A stretch of 54,535 nucleotides of DNA from an uncultured Clostridium sp. (GCA_947384775.1 CANDIF010000009.1:1-54535), one strand, 5' to 3'. Shown: positions 9,603 through 19,893, counted from the first letter of the stretch. Made by a program: numbers and translations. The notes: generated by a model from the letters alone, not told the origin.

Positions 9603-10460
9603 TTATTCTATTATTCCTCCATGACAATGAAGTCTAAAAATTAATTTTTCCCCTTTGCATACTTCTTCAATTCCTTCGAAATTCGCTATTGTTCCATATG
9701 ATTTAAATCTATAAACATATCCCTCATTTTCAAAAATGCTTGGACCTCTAACAGGTAGTACTGAAGTATCTTCTCCTACTTTCATAAGTGCTGGTCTTAG
9801 AGCCTTGTCCATAGCTTCTTCACTTAAAGAGCTGTCTAGAGTAACACCATAATAGTTCATTCCCCATTTTGGAACATCACTTCCACGATATACAACTTCT
9901 TCTCCCATAAATTTAGTTCCACCAAAATAAGTATCATGGTATATCATTTTTTCTCCCTCAATTTCTTCTTGATATTGATAATCATTTGAACCTAATCTAC
10001 TTGGGTTTAATTTTTCTGCTATTTCATTTGCATAGGTTTGCTTTTTAGCATAAATTAAAAATCCTATTAGAAGATTAAGTGGTAAATCATTAAATGTAGG
10101 TAATTGGTATTCTGGAAGTCCTAGTTTTTTAGCATATTCTTGCATGTCTAGATAGTCTTGTTTCTTAGTTTTATCTAATTTAAATACTTTGTTTGAAAAT
10201 ACAACATAATGATATTTATCATTTCTAAAATCGCAGTACCAATCACTACAATGTTTTGTATCAATTAATTTACTTAACCTTTCTGTATACTCATCTATTT
10301 TATCTTCACTTATTTCAACTGTATCCATAGTCCATTTATCTAACCATGGTGTGTTTTCTCTTTCTGTAATCTTTTCGATTTCTTGTTGCAATACTTTTAA
10401 TTCCTTTATAATTGACTTTTCGCTTAAACTTTCTTCTATTATAACTCCTCTATATTCCAT
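9603..10460 (-). CDS. DUF5680-like two-domain protein of unknown function
   Basis: 285 residues, soluble. The C-terminal half (about 150-285) resembles DUF5680: YHDTYFGGTKFMGEEVVY, then WGMNYYG and a terminal FRLHCHGGIIE. That domain is elsewhere found alone or fused to XRE regulators. The N-terminal ~140 residues contain WYCDFRNDKYHYVVFSNKVF and resemble a separate conserved domain found in gut Clostridia; I cannot name it. AGGAGA precedes the ATG. It stands alone, facing the same way as the GH13 gene with its own short spacer. Function unknown. Confidence 0.75.
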   Translation of the reverse strand: MEYRGVIIEESLSEKSIIKELKVLQQEIEKITERENTPWLDKWTMDTVEISEDKIDEYTERLSKLIDTKHCSDWYCDFRNDKYHYVVFSNKVFKLDKTKKQDYLDMQEYAKKLGLPEYQLPTFNDLPLNLLIGFLIYAKKQTYANEIAEKLNPSRLGSNDYQYQEEIEGEKMIYHDTYFGGTKFMGEEVVYRGSDVPKWGMNYYGVTLDSSLSEEAMDKALRPALMKVGEDTSVLPVRGPSIFENEGYVYRFKSYGTIANFEGIEEVCKGEKLIFRLHCHGGIIE

Positions 10461-10540
10461 TATAAATCTCCTCTTACATTTTTATATGAATATAATATCA
10501 TAAGATAATACAATTGGCAATCTATATTTTACTTCCTAAA

Positions 10541-10592
10541 TAAAAACAGATGATATGTTACCTTTTATTCAAAAGATATCATATCATCCATT
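10541..10592 (-). terminator. Terminator of the 10657-11085 gene
   Basis: On the reverse strand, arms GATGATATG and CATATCATC with partly paired inner bases are followed by TGTTTTTATTT. It lies about 65 bases past the stop of the GC-rich gene. Confidence 0.8.
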
Positions 10593-10656
10593 TTTTGTCT
10601 GTATTTGCGGATTTTAAAAGATTTTTTGCCAGTTACTCACAGTTTTGCTTGTGCCT

Positions 10657-11085
10657 TTAGTGCTCCTTAAGCCACCTTTCAGCTATCTCAATGACTTCTG
10701 TATGCACTGATAATTTCAGTTTTTTGATTACTTCTGTTGTCACATTTGGATTTTGGGAAATGGCTGTTGCAAGTCTAACTTGGTCAAATTTAGCCTTTTC
10801 ATGGCTATAGTAGCAGTAAATGTCTGTACACTTTCTTGCAATACGGATTAATTGTTTTTCTGTTGCGAAGTCACTTTTGGCTACATATAACCATTCATCG
10901 AAATTTTGTGACTCTGCTTTGCCATCCATATACCTATGTACTGCTTTTGACACTATTGACAGCTTGTTTGCCTGTTGCTCCAAAATCCTTACAATTTCCC
11001 GAAGTTCTTCTTGATCATCTCCCTTGCACATTTTAAAACATAGTTTTACCCAAAAAAGAGTAAAGGTAAACAGGACCTTTTGCAT
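10657..11085 (-). CDS. Solitary GC-rich gene, small helical protein with LRV-like tail (island B)
   Basis: 142 residues; not recognised as a whole. The start at 11085 has AAGGAGGGG a few bases upstream. Residues 4-18 are hydrophobic but not a clear signal. The last ~40 residues (VRLATAISQNPNVTTEVI and onward) resemble the variant leucine-rich repeat pattern. Codon 29 is CGG in frame and the frame continues through it; skipping its C would meet a stop three codons later. This differs from the native genes. It is much more GC-rich than its neighbours, with its own promoter and terminator. Confidence 0.72.
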   Translation of the reverse strand: MQKVLFTFTLFWVKLCFKMCKGDDQEELREIVRILEQQANKLSIVSKAVHRYMDGKAESQNFDEWLYVAKSDFATEKQLIRIARKCTDIYCYYSHEKAKFDQVRLATAISQNPNVTTEVIKKLKLSVHTEVIEIAERWLKEH

Positions 11086-11150
11086 ATCCCCTCCTTGCTC
11101 TACAGAGCGACGTTTTAGATTATTCGCAACAATAGTTGTTACCGCATAAT

Positions 11151-11179
11151 ATTATACAGAATATTTATCTCAAAGTCAA
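11151..11179 (-). promoter_or_regulatory. Sigma-A promoter of island gene B
   Basis: TTGACT (11179-11174) and TATAAT (11156-11151) with a 17-base spacer on the reverse strand. A short AACAA/TTGTT inverted repeat follows the -10 box in the leader. Confidence 0.85.
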
Positions 11180-11197
11180 TTATGTAAATTGTATTTT

Positions 11198-13096
11198 TTA
11201 TGTGTTATTTAGTTCTTCCCATTCTTGCATTTTCATTTCCACTTCTGCTTCCAAACTCTTTATTCTATCTTGCAATTCCTTTAGTTTTACATAGTCTGAA
11301 CAAACTTCTTCACTTTGCATTTTTTTCTCTATCTCTTTAATTTCATTTTCTCTTTGTTCTATTTCTTTTTCTAGTTTTTCTATCTTTCTATTCTTTCTTG
11401 CAATTTCCTTGTTTTTCAAATATGTATTATTTGTGTTTTTCTGTTTAACAGTTACTTCCTTTTCTTCTACTACTTCTTCTTGAATCTTACTTTCTTTATA
11501 CATGCAATATTCTTCATAATTACCATTGAAATAAATTACCCCTTCTGGCTCAAATGCAAGGATTGAATCTGCTATTTTATTTACAAAATATCTATCATGT
11601 GAAACAAATATTAAGCTTCCTTTGTATTCCTTTAGTATATTTTCCAAGCTTTCTTTTCCAATTATATCCATGTGATTTGTTGGCTCATCTAATAATAGTA
11701 AATTTGCTTCTTTCTTAAATATTTTGCATAACTGTAAACGCACCTTTTCTCCACCTGATAGCACTTTTATTTCTTTAAATACATCCTCACCTGTAAATTG
11801 AAATGTTCCTAACATACTCCTTACTGCCGTTGTTGTTAATTCTGGAAATTCATTGCTAAACTCATCAAATATAGTATTATTTGGATTTAAAGAGTCCATT
11901 TGTTGGTCAAAATATTCTTTTTTTACATGATATCCATACTCAAATTCTCCATCTATTTTTGGTATGTACCCCATAAGTGTTTTTAGCAAAGTAGACTTTC
12001 CTATTCCATTTTCTCCAATTATGCCAAGTTTTTGACCTTTGTATAGCTCAAATGACACTTCTGCAAATGGAGTATTATTATATCCTATCTTTAATTTTTT
12101 TGCTGATAATACTAGCTTTCCACTTTCTACTGGAATATTGAAATTAGTATGAAATGTACGTAAATCATATTTATTTGGTTCTTCTATTATAGTCATTCGT
12201 TCTATTTGTTTTAATTTTGATAATGCCATTTTCGCTTTTGTTGGTTTATATCTAAATCTATCTGCAATTGCTTGAAGTCTCTTTATTTCTGCCCTTTGAT
12301 ATTCATAATCTTTTAATTGTTTTTCATAATTTGCTCTTTTTTGCTTTTCAAATGAAGTATAATTTCCTGTGTATTCTGTAATTGAAGCATATTCTATTTC
12401 ATATACTTTATTTACAATTTTATCTAAGAACATTCTATCATGTGATACTACTACAATTGCTTTAGTGTAATTTCTCAAATAACTTTCTAACCATTCAATT
12501 GCTGCAATATCTAAATGGTTTGTTGGTTCATCTAATAGTAAAATATCTGGTTTGCTTAGTAGCAATTTTAAAAAAGCGATTTTTGTTTTTTGCCCTCCTG
12601 AAAATTCATTTATTTTTTTAGACTTATCTTGTTCTGTAAACCCAAATTTTCGTATTGCTGTTTCATATTCTTTTTTGTATGTATATCCACCATTTATCTC
12701 ATATCTTTCTAGATTTTCAGTGTATTCCTTTATTAGTTTATCATTTGTTTCAGTTTGCAATTTTTCTTGCAAGCTATTTACTTTATTTTCTAATTTTATA
12801 ATATCTTCATATGATTTTAATATTTCTTGTAAAAATGTATTTTCTGAATTTTCAAATTCTATTTGTTTTAAATATCCAATACTTGGAGTTCCTTGCCTAT
12901 ATACTCCAAATTTTGTTTCTCCAATTCCTTCTTCTAACATTTCATTATCTACTATTGCTTTTAACAATGTAGTTTTTCCACTACCATTTTTTCCAACTAT
13001 TGCTATTTTATCTTTTTCTTTTATTTCAAAATTTATTTCTTCTAATATTGTATCTGCACCATAAGATATGGCACCATTTATTATCTTGTAGTTCAT
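11198..13096 (-). CDS. ABC-F family ATPase (ribosome-associated, YdiF/Uup-like)
   Basis: 632 residues with two ABC domains and no membrane segments. Walker A motifs are GKNGSGKTT (~37) and GENGIGKST (~362); signatures are FSGGQKTK (~169) and LSGGEKVR (~445), each followed by LLLDEPTNHLD/MD. A charged linker (RFRYKPTKAKMA) joins the domains. The last ~90 residues form a coiled coil, as in Uup. ABC-F proteins act in the ribosomal E site in translation quality control or antibiotic protection. The YdiF/Uup-like architecture favours a housekeeping role, but resistance is not excluded. AAGGAGA precedes the ATG. Confidence 0.93.
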   Translation of the reverse strand: MNYKIINGAISYGADTILEEINFEIKEKDKIAIVGKNGSGKTTLLKAIVDNEMLEEGIGETKFGVYRQGTPSIGYLKQIEFENSENTFLQEILKSYEDIIKLENKVNSLQEKLQTETNDKLIKEYTENLERYEINGGYTYKKEYETAIRKFGFTEQDKSKKINEFSGGQKTKIAFLKLLLSKPDILLLDEPTNHLDIAAIEWLESYLRNYTKAIVVVSHDRMFLDKIVNKVYEIEYASITEYTGNYTSFEKQKRANYEKQLKDYEYQRAEIKRLQAIADRFRYKPTKAKMALSKLKQIERMTIIEEPNKYDLRTFHTNFNIPVESGKLVLSAKKLKIGYNNTPFAEVSFELYKGQKLGIIGENGIGKSTLLKTLMGYIPKIDGEFEYGYHVKKEYFDQQMDSLNPNNTIFDEFSNEFPELTTTAVRSMLGTFQFTGEDVFKEIKVLSGGEKVRLQLCKIFKKEANLLLLDEPTNHMDIIGKESLENILKEYKGSLIFVSHDRYFVNKIADSILAFEPEGVIYFNGNYEEYCMYKESKIQEEVVEEKEVTVKQKNTNNTYLKNKEIARKNRKIEKLEKEIEQRENEIKEIEKKMQSEEVCSDYVKLKELQDRIKSLEAEVEMKMQEWEELNNT

Positions 13097-13117
13097 TATT
13101 TTCTCCTTGTCTTAATC

Positions 13118-15016
13118 TTAAAAAATACTTTCTATAAATCTAATATATTTATCTATAAGATTAGTACTCTTGCTTTCCTCAATTATTTGTTTTGATAAAG
13201 TAACATCATCTGTAATAATATTATCAACATTTAGTTCGATCATTTTTCTTATATTGTCCTCTGTATTAACTGTCCAAGCATATAGTTTCTTGCCTTTTTT
13301 ATGTATTCTTTTTACTAATTTTTTTGTTACACTTGTTGCTTCTATACTAAAATTATCTGCCGCTTCTAGTGGTGCTATATCTCCATAAGCTAAACTCATA
13401 ACATATACTGTTTCAATATTTTTATCATACTCTTTTACTCTTTCTAGTACTTCATAAACTTGTGAAGTTATAACACATTCGTCTTTAAAATCTAATTTAT
13501 TAATAATGTCTATAACGCTTTTCTCGAAGTTTCTCTCATGACCTGTTGGTTTCAATTCTATGTTTAATTTTATATTATTTTCTTTTGCAAATATTATAAC
13601 TTCTTCAAGTAACGGTATTCTTTCAGTATCACTCAATGTAGGTTCTAGCGTTGTTGAATCTAAAACAATAAAGTTCCTTTCTTCAAAATAATTTGCTGCG
13701 TTTAGTTTACTTATTTCCTCATATGTAAGTTCCCATGTATTTGCATTTACTCCTGTTACTCTTTTAAAGTTTTTATCGTGGAAAACTATAAGTTTTTCAT
13801 CTTTAGTCTGTTGAATATCAAGTTCAATCCAATCTGCACCTAAATTTTTAGCTCCTATAAATGCACTCATTGTGTTCTCTGGGTAATCAATTGAAGCTCC
13901 TCTATGTGCAGTAACTTCTAAGTTTCTTTTTGTTTCTATATTTAATTTATATCTTCCTTTATAAATTCCATATGTAAAAACTGAACCTAATGCAATTGCT
14001 ATGATAATTGTTGTTACTAAATATGTTTTTAATATTTCTATTTTTCCTGACTTTTCATTTTTTTGCTCTAAGCTAATCGTGTGTACTATTTCATGTTTTT
14101 CTCTCTTATGAATATAGAATAATACTCCTATACATGCATAACTAATTGGTGTTGATAGAACCTCTAGTGCAATAAAAGATAATGCCATTAATACACCAAT
14201 GATAGTTGTTATTATACTTTTTACAATTACTATATTTGCAAATACTTTATTAATCTCTAAAATTGCAAAAATTCCAATTGCAACAAATATAATATATCCA
14301 ATTGCAATTAAAAATTGGATAGAAACTAATGCAAATAAATCTGTCAAATGTTTATTTTTACCTAACATTCCACTTTTTCTTCTTGCTTCTTTAAAGCTGA
14401 GGTCTTCTAATACGAAATAATGAATTGAATAAATCCATCTCATAAATATTGCTGTTAGCAGTGCCATTACAATATAAAATATCATAGACAACACATTATT
14501 TTCTTCTATGGTTTTAAGAATAAATTCTGGTATATTTATGTCATGAACAAAACTAGATGCTACTCCTATTTTTAAAAATGGTATTAAAAACAAGATAAAA
14601 AATGCAAGTGGAAGGTTTCCTAATTTAATCATTTTAGCACATTTTTTTAAAGATATCTTTATCGCAGTTACTATTTTTATTTTCTTTTCTTGATATGATT
14701 GGTCTAATATTACAATAACTGTTGTTATATCGAACATGTTATATACTGTCATTGCCATTATTAAAACCAGCAATAGCAATATTGTAAGTGGATTTAATAA
14801 AAATTCTATAACATTTTCTTTAGTCAAGTATGAATATCCTGTTATTTTCATTGTTATATTGAATATATCCCCAAATATTGGTTTAAATATTAATACACTT
14901 ATTATTTTAAACAAAAACTCAAAACCTAGTAAAGTCCATATATTGCATTTTAATATTTCTACAACTTTTTTTGTTTTCTTAAATTGTTCCTCTTTTTTTA
15001 GCTTCTCTTTTAACAT
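13118..15016 (-). CDS. Membrane-anchored glycerophosphodiester phosphodiesterase
   Basis: About 632 residues. The first ~350 carry eight or so hydrophobic segments of the GDPD membrane domain; the C-terminal third is the GDPD catalytic domain. It shows AHRGAS (~372), PENTMSAF, ELDIQ and FHD, which bind the metal and substrate. It would hydrolyse glycerophosphodiesters or act on lipoteichoic-acid-type polymers at the membrane. The frame is open from 15052, but the sequence ATGGAGGAAC just upstream of the ATG at 15016 supplies the ribosome site for that start. It ends about 20 bases before the ABC-F gene and diverges from the gerA operon. Confidence 0.88.
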   Translation of the reverse strand: MLKEKLKKEEQFKKTKKVVEILKCNIWTLLGFEFLFKIISVLIFKPIFGDIFNITMKITGYSYLTKENVIEFLLNPLTILLLLVLIMAMTVYNMFDITTVIVILDQSYQEKKIKIVTAIKISLKKCAKMIKLGNLPLAFFILFLIPFLKIGVASSFVHDINIPEFILKTIEENNVLSMIFYIVMALLTAIFMRWIYSIHYFVLEDLSFKEARRKSGMLGKNKHLTDLFALVSIQFLIAIGYIIFVAIGIFAILEINKVFANIVIVKSIITTIIGVLMALSFIALEVLSTPISYACIGVLFYIHKREKHEIVHTISLEQKNEKSGKIEILKTYLVTTIIIAIALGSVFTYGIYKGRYKLNIETKRNLEVTAHRGASIDYPENTMSAFIGAKNLGADWIELDIQQTKDEKLIVFHDKNFKRVTGVNANTWELTYEEISKLNAANYFEERNFIVLDSTTLEPTLSDTERIPLLEEVIIFAKENNIKLNIELKPTGHERNFEKSVIDIINKLDFKDECVITSQVYEVLERVKEYDKNIETVYVMSLAYGDIAPLEAADNFSIEATSVTKKLVKRIHKKGKKLYAWTVNTEDNIRKMIELNVDNIITDDVTLSKQIIEESKSTNLIDKYIRFIESIF

Positions 15017-15155
15017 ATGTTCCTCCATGTTTTGTTTACAATATCTTATCAAAAAATAACTATAAAAGCAAGATTAAATGCATTATGAAAGTGATGCAAT
15101 CAGCATTTTATTATACATATGTATATTTCTGTATTTTTTGGAAAAATTATTATAT

Positions 15156-16851
15156 ATGAGTACATTTAATAATTTTTTTAAAAGACTTTTTCTATATAGT
15201 CCATCTACAAATTATGATTTTACTTTATCTGAAAGTGAAAATGAAGATTTTAATAATTTAGAAAATCCTCCTTTTATCTCTTTACCTAATGATACTGCCA
15301 TTTATTCTAGCTTAGATGAGAATCTCACTTACCTAAAAAGTAAATATAATTCCCTTATAAATAGTGATATTATCTTTAGACCATTTCAATTTAAAGCTAA
15401 TGGTAAAACCTATAATGCTCTATTTCTTGGTATTGATGGTATGATTTCATCTAGTTTAGTTAATGACTTTCTTTTAAAGCCTCTTATTAATACTAATCAA
15501 AATACATCTAGTGGCAAGAAAAACATTCAAACTAATAATGGAATTACTATGCGAAAAGTCAAAAATTTCAATTTAGAAGATTATATATTTGATAAGCTAA
15601 TTCCACAAAATAGTATTTCAAAAGTTTCTAATTTTGAAGATGTTCTTATGCGTGTAAGTAGTGGCGATTGTGCCCTTTTTGTTGACACATTAAATATTGC
15701 CTTTGTTGTTGATGTTAAAGGATTTGAAAGCCGTGGTATTGATACTCCTAAAAATGAAATCGTTATTAGAGGATCTCAAGAAGCTTTTGTTGAAAAATTA
15801 AGAACAAATACCTCCATTTTAAGAAGAATTATCAATAGTCCTGAACTTATTATTGAAAAGTCAAGTGTTGGTAAAATTAGTAATACAAATGTAGCTATCT
15901 GTTATATGAAAAATATTGCTAACCCTAATCTTGTTGCTGAAGTAAAATATAGATTAAATAATATTGATGTAGATTACGTCCTATCATCTCGGACAAGTTG
16001 AACAATTAATTCAAGATGATAGTAGAATGGCACTTCCTCAAATGATTTCTACAGAAAGACCTGATAAAGCCTCTACGCACCTACTTGAAGGTCGTGTAGT
16101 TGTTATTGTTAATGGTTCACCATATGTTTTGATATTACCTGGTGTTTTTATAGATTTCTTATCTTCTCCTGAAGACTTAAATTTAAAACATCAATATTCT
16201 AATTTATTAAAAATAATTAGAGGTCTTGCTACTGTAATAACTTTGTTACTACCAGGGATTTATGTTGCAATTATGACTTTCCATGCAGAGTTGGTTCCTA
16301 CAGAATTGTTATTTACCATTGCTGCTGCAAGAAATTCTGTACCTTTCCCTGTTATTTTTGAAATTTTAATTATGGAGGTCGCCTTCGAATTAATTCGTGA
16401 AGCAGGTCTTAGAATTCCTACTCCTATTGGACCTACCATAGGAATAATTGGTGCTTTAGTTTTAGGAGAAGCTGCAGTTAGTGCAAATTTGGTTAATCCT
16501 GCTGTTATAATAATCGTTGCTTTAACTGGTTTATGCTCTTTTGCTATACCTGACTTTTCACTTAACTTTAGCTTTAGGATTTACAAGTTTCTATATATCT
16601 TCCTAGCATTTATTGCAGGTTTTTTAGGAATTGCAATAGGTTTGTTTTCTCAAGTTGCTATTCTTGTTAATTTCAAATCATTTGGTGTTCCTTACTTATC
16701 GCCTTATACTCCTTTTGTCAATTTCAAAAAAAGTATTTCTTACCTTATTCCTCCTATTTGGAAACGTGAGAGAAGAAGTGATTTTTTGAATACTGTTAGA
16801 CCTAAAGAACAAGCAGATATCAGTCAAAAATGGAAATTTAGAAAGGAATGA
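15156..16851 (+). CDS. gerAA: Spore germination receptor subunit GerAA, with one +1 frame break at CGG
   Basis: The gene is in two frames: the N-terminal soluble part up to 15989 and the membrane part from 15991. The break is at in-frame codon CGG 15990-15992. Dropping its C gives VLSSGQVEQLIQDD and continues as a normal GerAA, so the product would be about 564 residues. The N-terminal domain has ALFLGIDGMISSSLV. The second part has TERPDKASTHLLEGR, about five membrane segments and the family motif PTPIGPTIGIIGALVLGEA. It forms the inner-membrane germinant receptor with GerAB and GerAC. The upstream ATG at 15078 lacks a ribosome site; ATG 15156 with GGAAA is preferred but uncertain. A normal caller would split this into two genes or label it a pseudogene. 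Confidence 0.85.
15990..15992 (+). other. gerAA: +1 recoding site CGG(A) in gerAA
   Basis: In-frame context TCT CGG ACA leads to TGA two codons later. Skipping C15990 reads TCT (C)GGA CAA GTT, that is Ser-Gly-Gln-Val, and the GerAA family sequence resumes. The coordinates are consistent: 15990 is in frame with the first part and 15991-16851 is a whole number of codons. Confidence 0.85.
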
Positions 16852-16861
16852 ATTAATTAAA

Positions 16862-17971
16862 ATGGATAAAATCGAAAAAATAGGTAAATTTGAAGCAATT
16901 ACCCTTTTAATAACATTAGTTGCAAATAATATTATATTTAATATTTCTTCCATGGTTTTAAATTCTACTAGTACTGGTGCTTGGGTAAATATCATTTATC
17001 TTAGTATAATATCTATTATATTTATACTTATTAGCTCTGCACTTTTTAAGTCCTTCAGCAATTCTGATATAATAGATGTCTCAGAATATCTTGGTGGAAA
17101 ATTTTTAAAATGCATCGTAGCTATATTATATATAATATATTTTATTGGATTTTCTGCTCTTTGTTTAAGATACTTCTCAAATAGTCTACAGCTTATATAT
17201 TTTAAATATAGCCCGCTTATATTTATAATGTTGCTTTTTGTTATTCCTGCTATTATCTCTAATAAAGCTGGATTAAAAGCTATTGTTGGAGTAACTAGAC
17301 TTTCATTTCCTTTTACATTTTTTGGGATTATTATTTTAATGTTTGCAGCTTCAAATGATTTTGTTTGGCAATATTTATTTCCTGCATTTGGCTACGGTTT
17401 AGACAGCGTGTTTATTAATGGATTAAGTAATCTTTTTGCATTCAATGTAATTGGTTATTTGTTTTTATTGAAACCCATGCTGAAGGAAGAAAAGCACTTT
17501 AAAACTATTTCTATTGTTTCAGTAATTATTTGTGGAATTTATATACTAATGTCTATTATTTCTTTGCTTATGACTTTTCCATTTATTGTAGAGACTGATG
17601 AAATGTTTAGTATATATTTATTAACCAGATTAGTTTCTTTTGGAAATTTCTTGCAAAGAGTTGATGCTATTTTCATACTTTTATGGATTTTTATATTTTT
17701 AACTTTTTTAAGTTTTAATTTTTATTGTATTTTAAAATTGTTCAAAAAAATATTTAATGTTAGACACTCTACTGAGATGAGTTATAGCTTATCAGTCTTA
17801 GTTATAGGAATTGCTCTTGCTTTTAAAGATATTCGTACTGTTAAATATATGTTTCGAAATTATTTAAAGCTATACGCAGTAATATTAATATTTGTAGTTA
17901 GTTTTATAATTCTTCTCCTTGCATATTTAAAAAAGAAAAAATCCAGAAGAAAGGACATGATGAAAAAGTGA
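16862..17971 (+). CDS. gerAB: Spore germination receptor subunit GerAB
   Basis: 369 residues with about ten transmembrane helices, of the GerAB/amino-acid permease (APC) superfamily. It binds the small germinant in the receptor of the spore inner membrane. It starts 11 bases after gerAA and overlaps gerAC by four bases, so the three are translated together. The C-terminus is a short lysine-rich cytoplasmic tail. It has no in-frame CGG; the one CGG triplet (TAC GGT) is out of frame. Confidence 0.92.
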   Translation: MDKIEKIGKFEAITLLITLVANNIIFNISSMVLNSTSTGAWVNIIYLSIISIIFILISSALFKSFSNSDIIDVSEYLGGKFLKCIVAILYIIYFIGFSALCLRYFSNSLQLIYFKYSPLIFIMLLFVIPAIISNKAGLKAIVGVTRLSFPFTFFGIIILMFAASNDFVWQYLFPAFGYGLDSVFINGLSNLFAFNVIGYLFLLKPMLKEEKHFKTISIVSVIICGIYILMSIISLLMTFPFIVETDEMFSIYLLTRLVSFGNFLQRVDAIFILLWIFIFLTFLSFNFYCILKLFKKIFNVRHSTEMSYSLSVLVIGIALAFKDIRTVKYMFRNYLKLYAVILIFVVSFIILLLAYLKKKKSRRKDMMKK

Positions 17972-19158
17972 AATATAAACAAATCATTTTAATTTTAATA
18001 TTATGCATATTTTTTCTTACTGGTTGTTCTAATTCTGCTGGAGTTGAAACTAGAGCGTATGTTGTTGCAATAGGTATTGATGAAGGAGAATCAAAGCCAA
18101 TAAAGCTTAGTTTACAAATAGCCATATTAAGTTCTTCTGATAGTTCAAGTGGTGCTCAGCAAGACAATTCTAGTATAATATCTGTTGAATGTAGCGATAT
18201 AGATTCTGGAATTAGTTTAATAAATAGTTATATTAGTAAGCAAATTGATTTGTCTCATTGTAAAGCTATAATAATATCTGAAAAACTTGCATCTGTTGGA
18301 ATTTCTAAGTATATTTACACTCTTGTTAATAATGTAGAAATTAGACCAGGTTGTAATGTTGTTATAAGTAAATGTTTAGCCTCTGACTTTTTAGATAATT
18401 TCAAACCTGTATTGGAAGCAATTCAGTCTAATTACTATGAATCTATATTAAATTCTAGTGAATATACTGGCTATATAGATGATTTACATTTAAGTAATTT
18501 TTACTCTAAATTTTTAAGTACTGCTTCTGAAGCAATTGCAATATTAGGCGGAATAAGCTCAGGGGAACCAATTCCAGCTGATTCAGCATACATTGCTGGT
18601 CAAACTAGTATAGAGGGAAAAAATAAAATAGAAAACTTTGGAACAGCTGTATTTAAAGGAGATAAATTAGTTGGAGAGTTAAATAATATTGAAACCCTTT
18701 GCCATCTAATTGTAACTAATAGATTAGAAAATGCTACTATAACTATTCCTAATCCTCTTGATCATACTTCTAATGTTTCTATTTATATACATTTAAACAA
18801 GAATACTGAAAATCATGTAGAACTAATTAATAATTATCCTTATATAAAAACAAGAGCCTATATTACTGGAAACGTTTTATCTTTGACAAGTTCTTTAGAT
18901 TTAACAGATGCAGAAACTTTAAATATGCTAAATACTTCTATTAACACTTATTTAGAACAAAATATCAGTTCTTATTTATATAAAACATCAAAAGAGTTCA
19001 AGTCTGATATTGCTGGATTTGGGAAATATATGTTACCAAAATATTTAACTTGGCAAGATTGGATTGATTCTGATTGGTCTAACAATTATGAAAATTCTTT
19101 CTTTGATATTAGTATAGAAACAAATATTCAAAGTGGTTATCTTTTTAACAAAATATAA
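17968..19158 (+). CDS. gerAC: Spore germination receptor lipoprotein GerAC
   Basis: 396 residues of the Ger(x)C family. An N-terminal lipoprotein signal ends at FFLTGC, giving a lipid-anchored Cys near residue 19. AYVVAIGID and SHCKAIIIS are typical of the first domain. The start is GTG at 17968 in a GTGA overlap with the gerAB stop, with AAGGA about 12 bases upstream. It completes the germinant receptor on the outer face of the spore inner membrane. Confidence 0.9.
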   Translation: MKYKQIILILILCIFFLTGCSNSAGVETRAYVVAIGIDEGESKPIKLSLQIAILSSSDSSSGAQQDNSSIISVECSDIDSGISLINSYISKQIDLSHCKAIIISEKLASVGISKYIYTLVNNVEIRPGCNVVISKCLASDFLDNFKPVLEAIQSNYYESILNSSEYTGYIDDLHLSNFYSKFLSTASEAIAILGGISSGEPIPADSAYIAGQTSIEGKNKIENFGTAVFKGDKLVGELNNIETLCHLIVTNRLENATITIPNPLDHTSNVSIYIHLNKNTENHVELINNYPYIKTRAYITGNVLSLTSSLDLTDAETLNMLNTSINTYLEQNISSYLYKTSKEFKSDIAGFGKYMLPKYLTWQDWIDSDWSNNYENSFFDISIETNIQSGYLFNKI

Positions 19159-19198
19159 ATTGTTACAACTTTTAACCAATTTATTTAATTACTATATA

Positions 19199-19263
19199 TA
19201 GCTCCACATGGATATTCATTTTTAAAATAAAAAAAATGAATATCCAGCAAAATTGAGCGGATT
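19199..19263. repeat. Structured dispersed element, copy 1 (short form)
   Basis: Outer pair GCTC...GAGC, inner stem TGGATATTCATTTTT against AAAATGAATATCCA, and conserved right flank CCAGCAA...GAGCGGATT. The apical part is shortened and lacks the AAACAACTGTATT loop of the other copies. It lies downstream of gerAC. Confidence 0.8.
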
Positions 19264-19310
19264 ATCTGGAACAACTATAAATAATAACTATGAATTTAGG
19301 AGGTTCTATT

Positions 19311-19484
19311 TTGAAAACTTTTATTTTTATATTTTCTATAATAATTCTAATCAAAACTATTAGTTATGGAATTTACGAATTAAAAACAAACAGCAATATA
19401 ATTGCTGGCATAGCCATAATTATAATTGCTGTTATTAGCTCAATATTACCTAATGTAATAATCTATATCAACGGAATAATTTAG
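19311..19484 (+). CDS. Small two-helix membrane protein after the gerA operon
   Basis: 57 residues with two hydrophobic helices (about 3-17 and 27-53). The frame opens at ATG 19290, but a perfect AGGAGG inside those codons is spaced seven bases before TTG at 19311, giving MKTFIFIF; I take the TTG. Small hydrophobic proteins are often seen near spore genes in Clostridia, but I cannot assign a function. Its stop overlaps the convergent secG stop by a few bases. Confidence 0.65.
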   Translation: MKTFIFIFSIIILIKTISYGIYELKTNSNIIAGIAIIIIAVISSILPNVIIYINGII

Positions 19485-19708
19485 TAGACTATTCCTAATG
19501 TTATTGCAAGTATTACAAATATAACTCCTAAAAATGTCGTAAATCTCTTTACTTTCCCCTCAGTTGTTCTTCCTTTATTTTTTTCATAGAAAGATCCACC
19601 ACCAGTAATTGCCTCTGATGCTCCGCCGTCTTCCTTTGATTGTGCTATTGTTAATATTGTTAATAAAACTGCAACTATTGCATATATAATAACTAGAAAA
19701 GTTTTCAC
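19481..19708 (-). CDS. secG: Preprotein translocase subunit SecG
   Basis: 75 residues with two transmembrane helices flanking a polar loop that contains the conserved GGGSF. SecG joins SecYE and aids protein export through the cytoplasmic membrane. A GGGAGG-type site precedes the ATG. It is a single gene, convergent with and touching the small spore-region ORF. The 185 bases upstream hold no gene. Confidence 0.93.
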   Translation of the reverse strand: MKTFLVIIYAIVAVLLTILTIAQSKEDGGASEAITGGGSFYEKNKGRTTEGKVKRFTTFLGVIFVILAITLGIVY

Positions 19709-19893
19709 TATTATTCCCTCCTATTTTAAATCGACCTAATTATTGTAACATAAATGAATTTAAAAAGCAAGAGTTTTATTTATGTTTTATTCTTTATATT
19801 TTCAATCTTGTAATATGCTTACAATACACGTTTAAAACGAATTTTGTTAATCACACAAACTGCAATTTGAAAAAAGCATACATTTATGAAGTT

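Noticed and set aside
15017..15155. Sigma-G promoter before gerAA
   Set aside because: Only partial matches to the -35 and -10 consensus; not convincing by eye.
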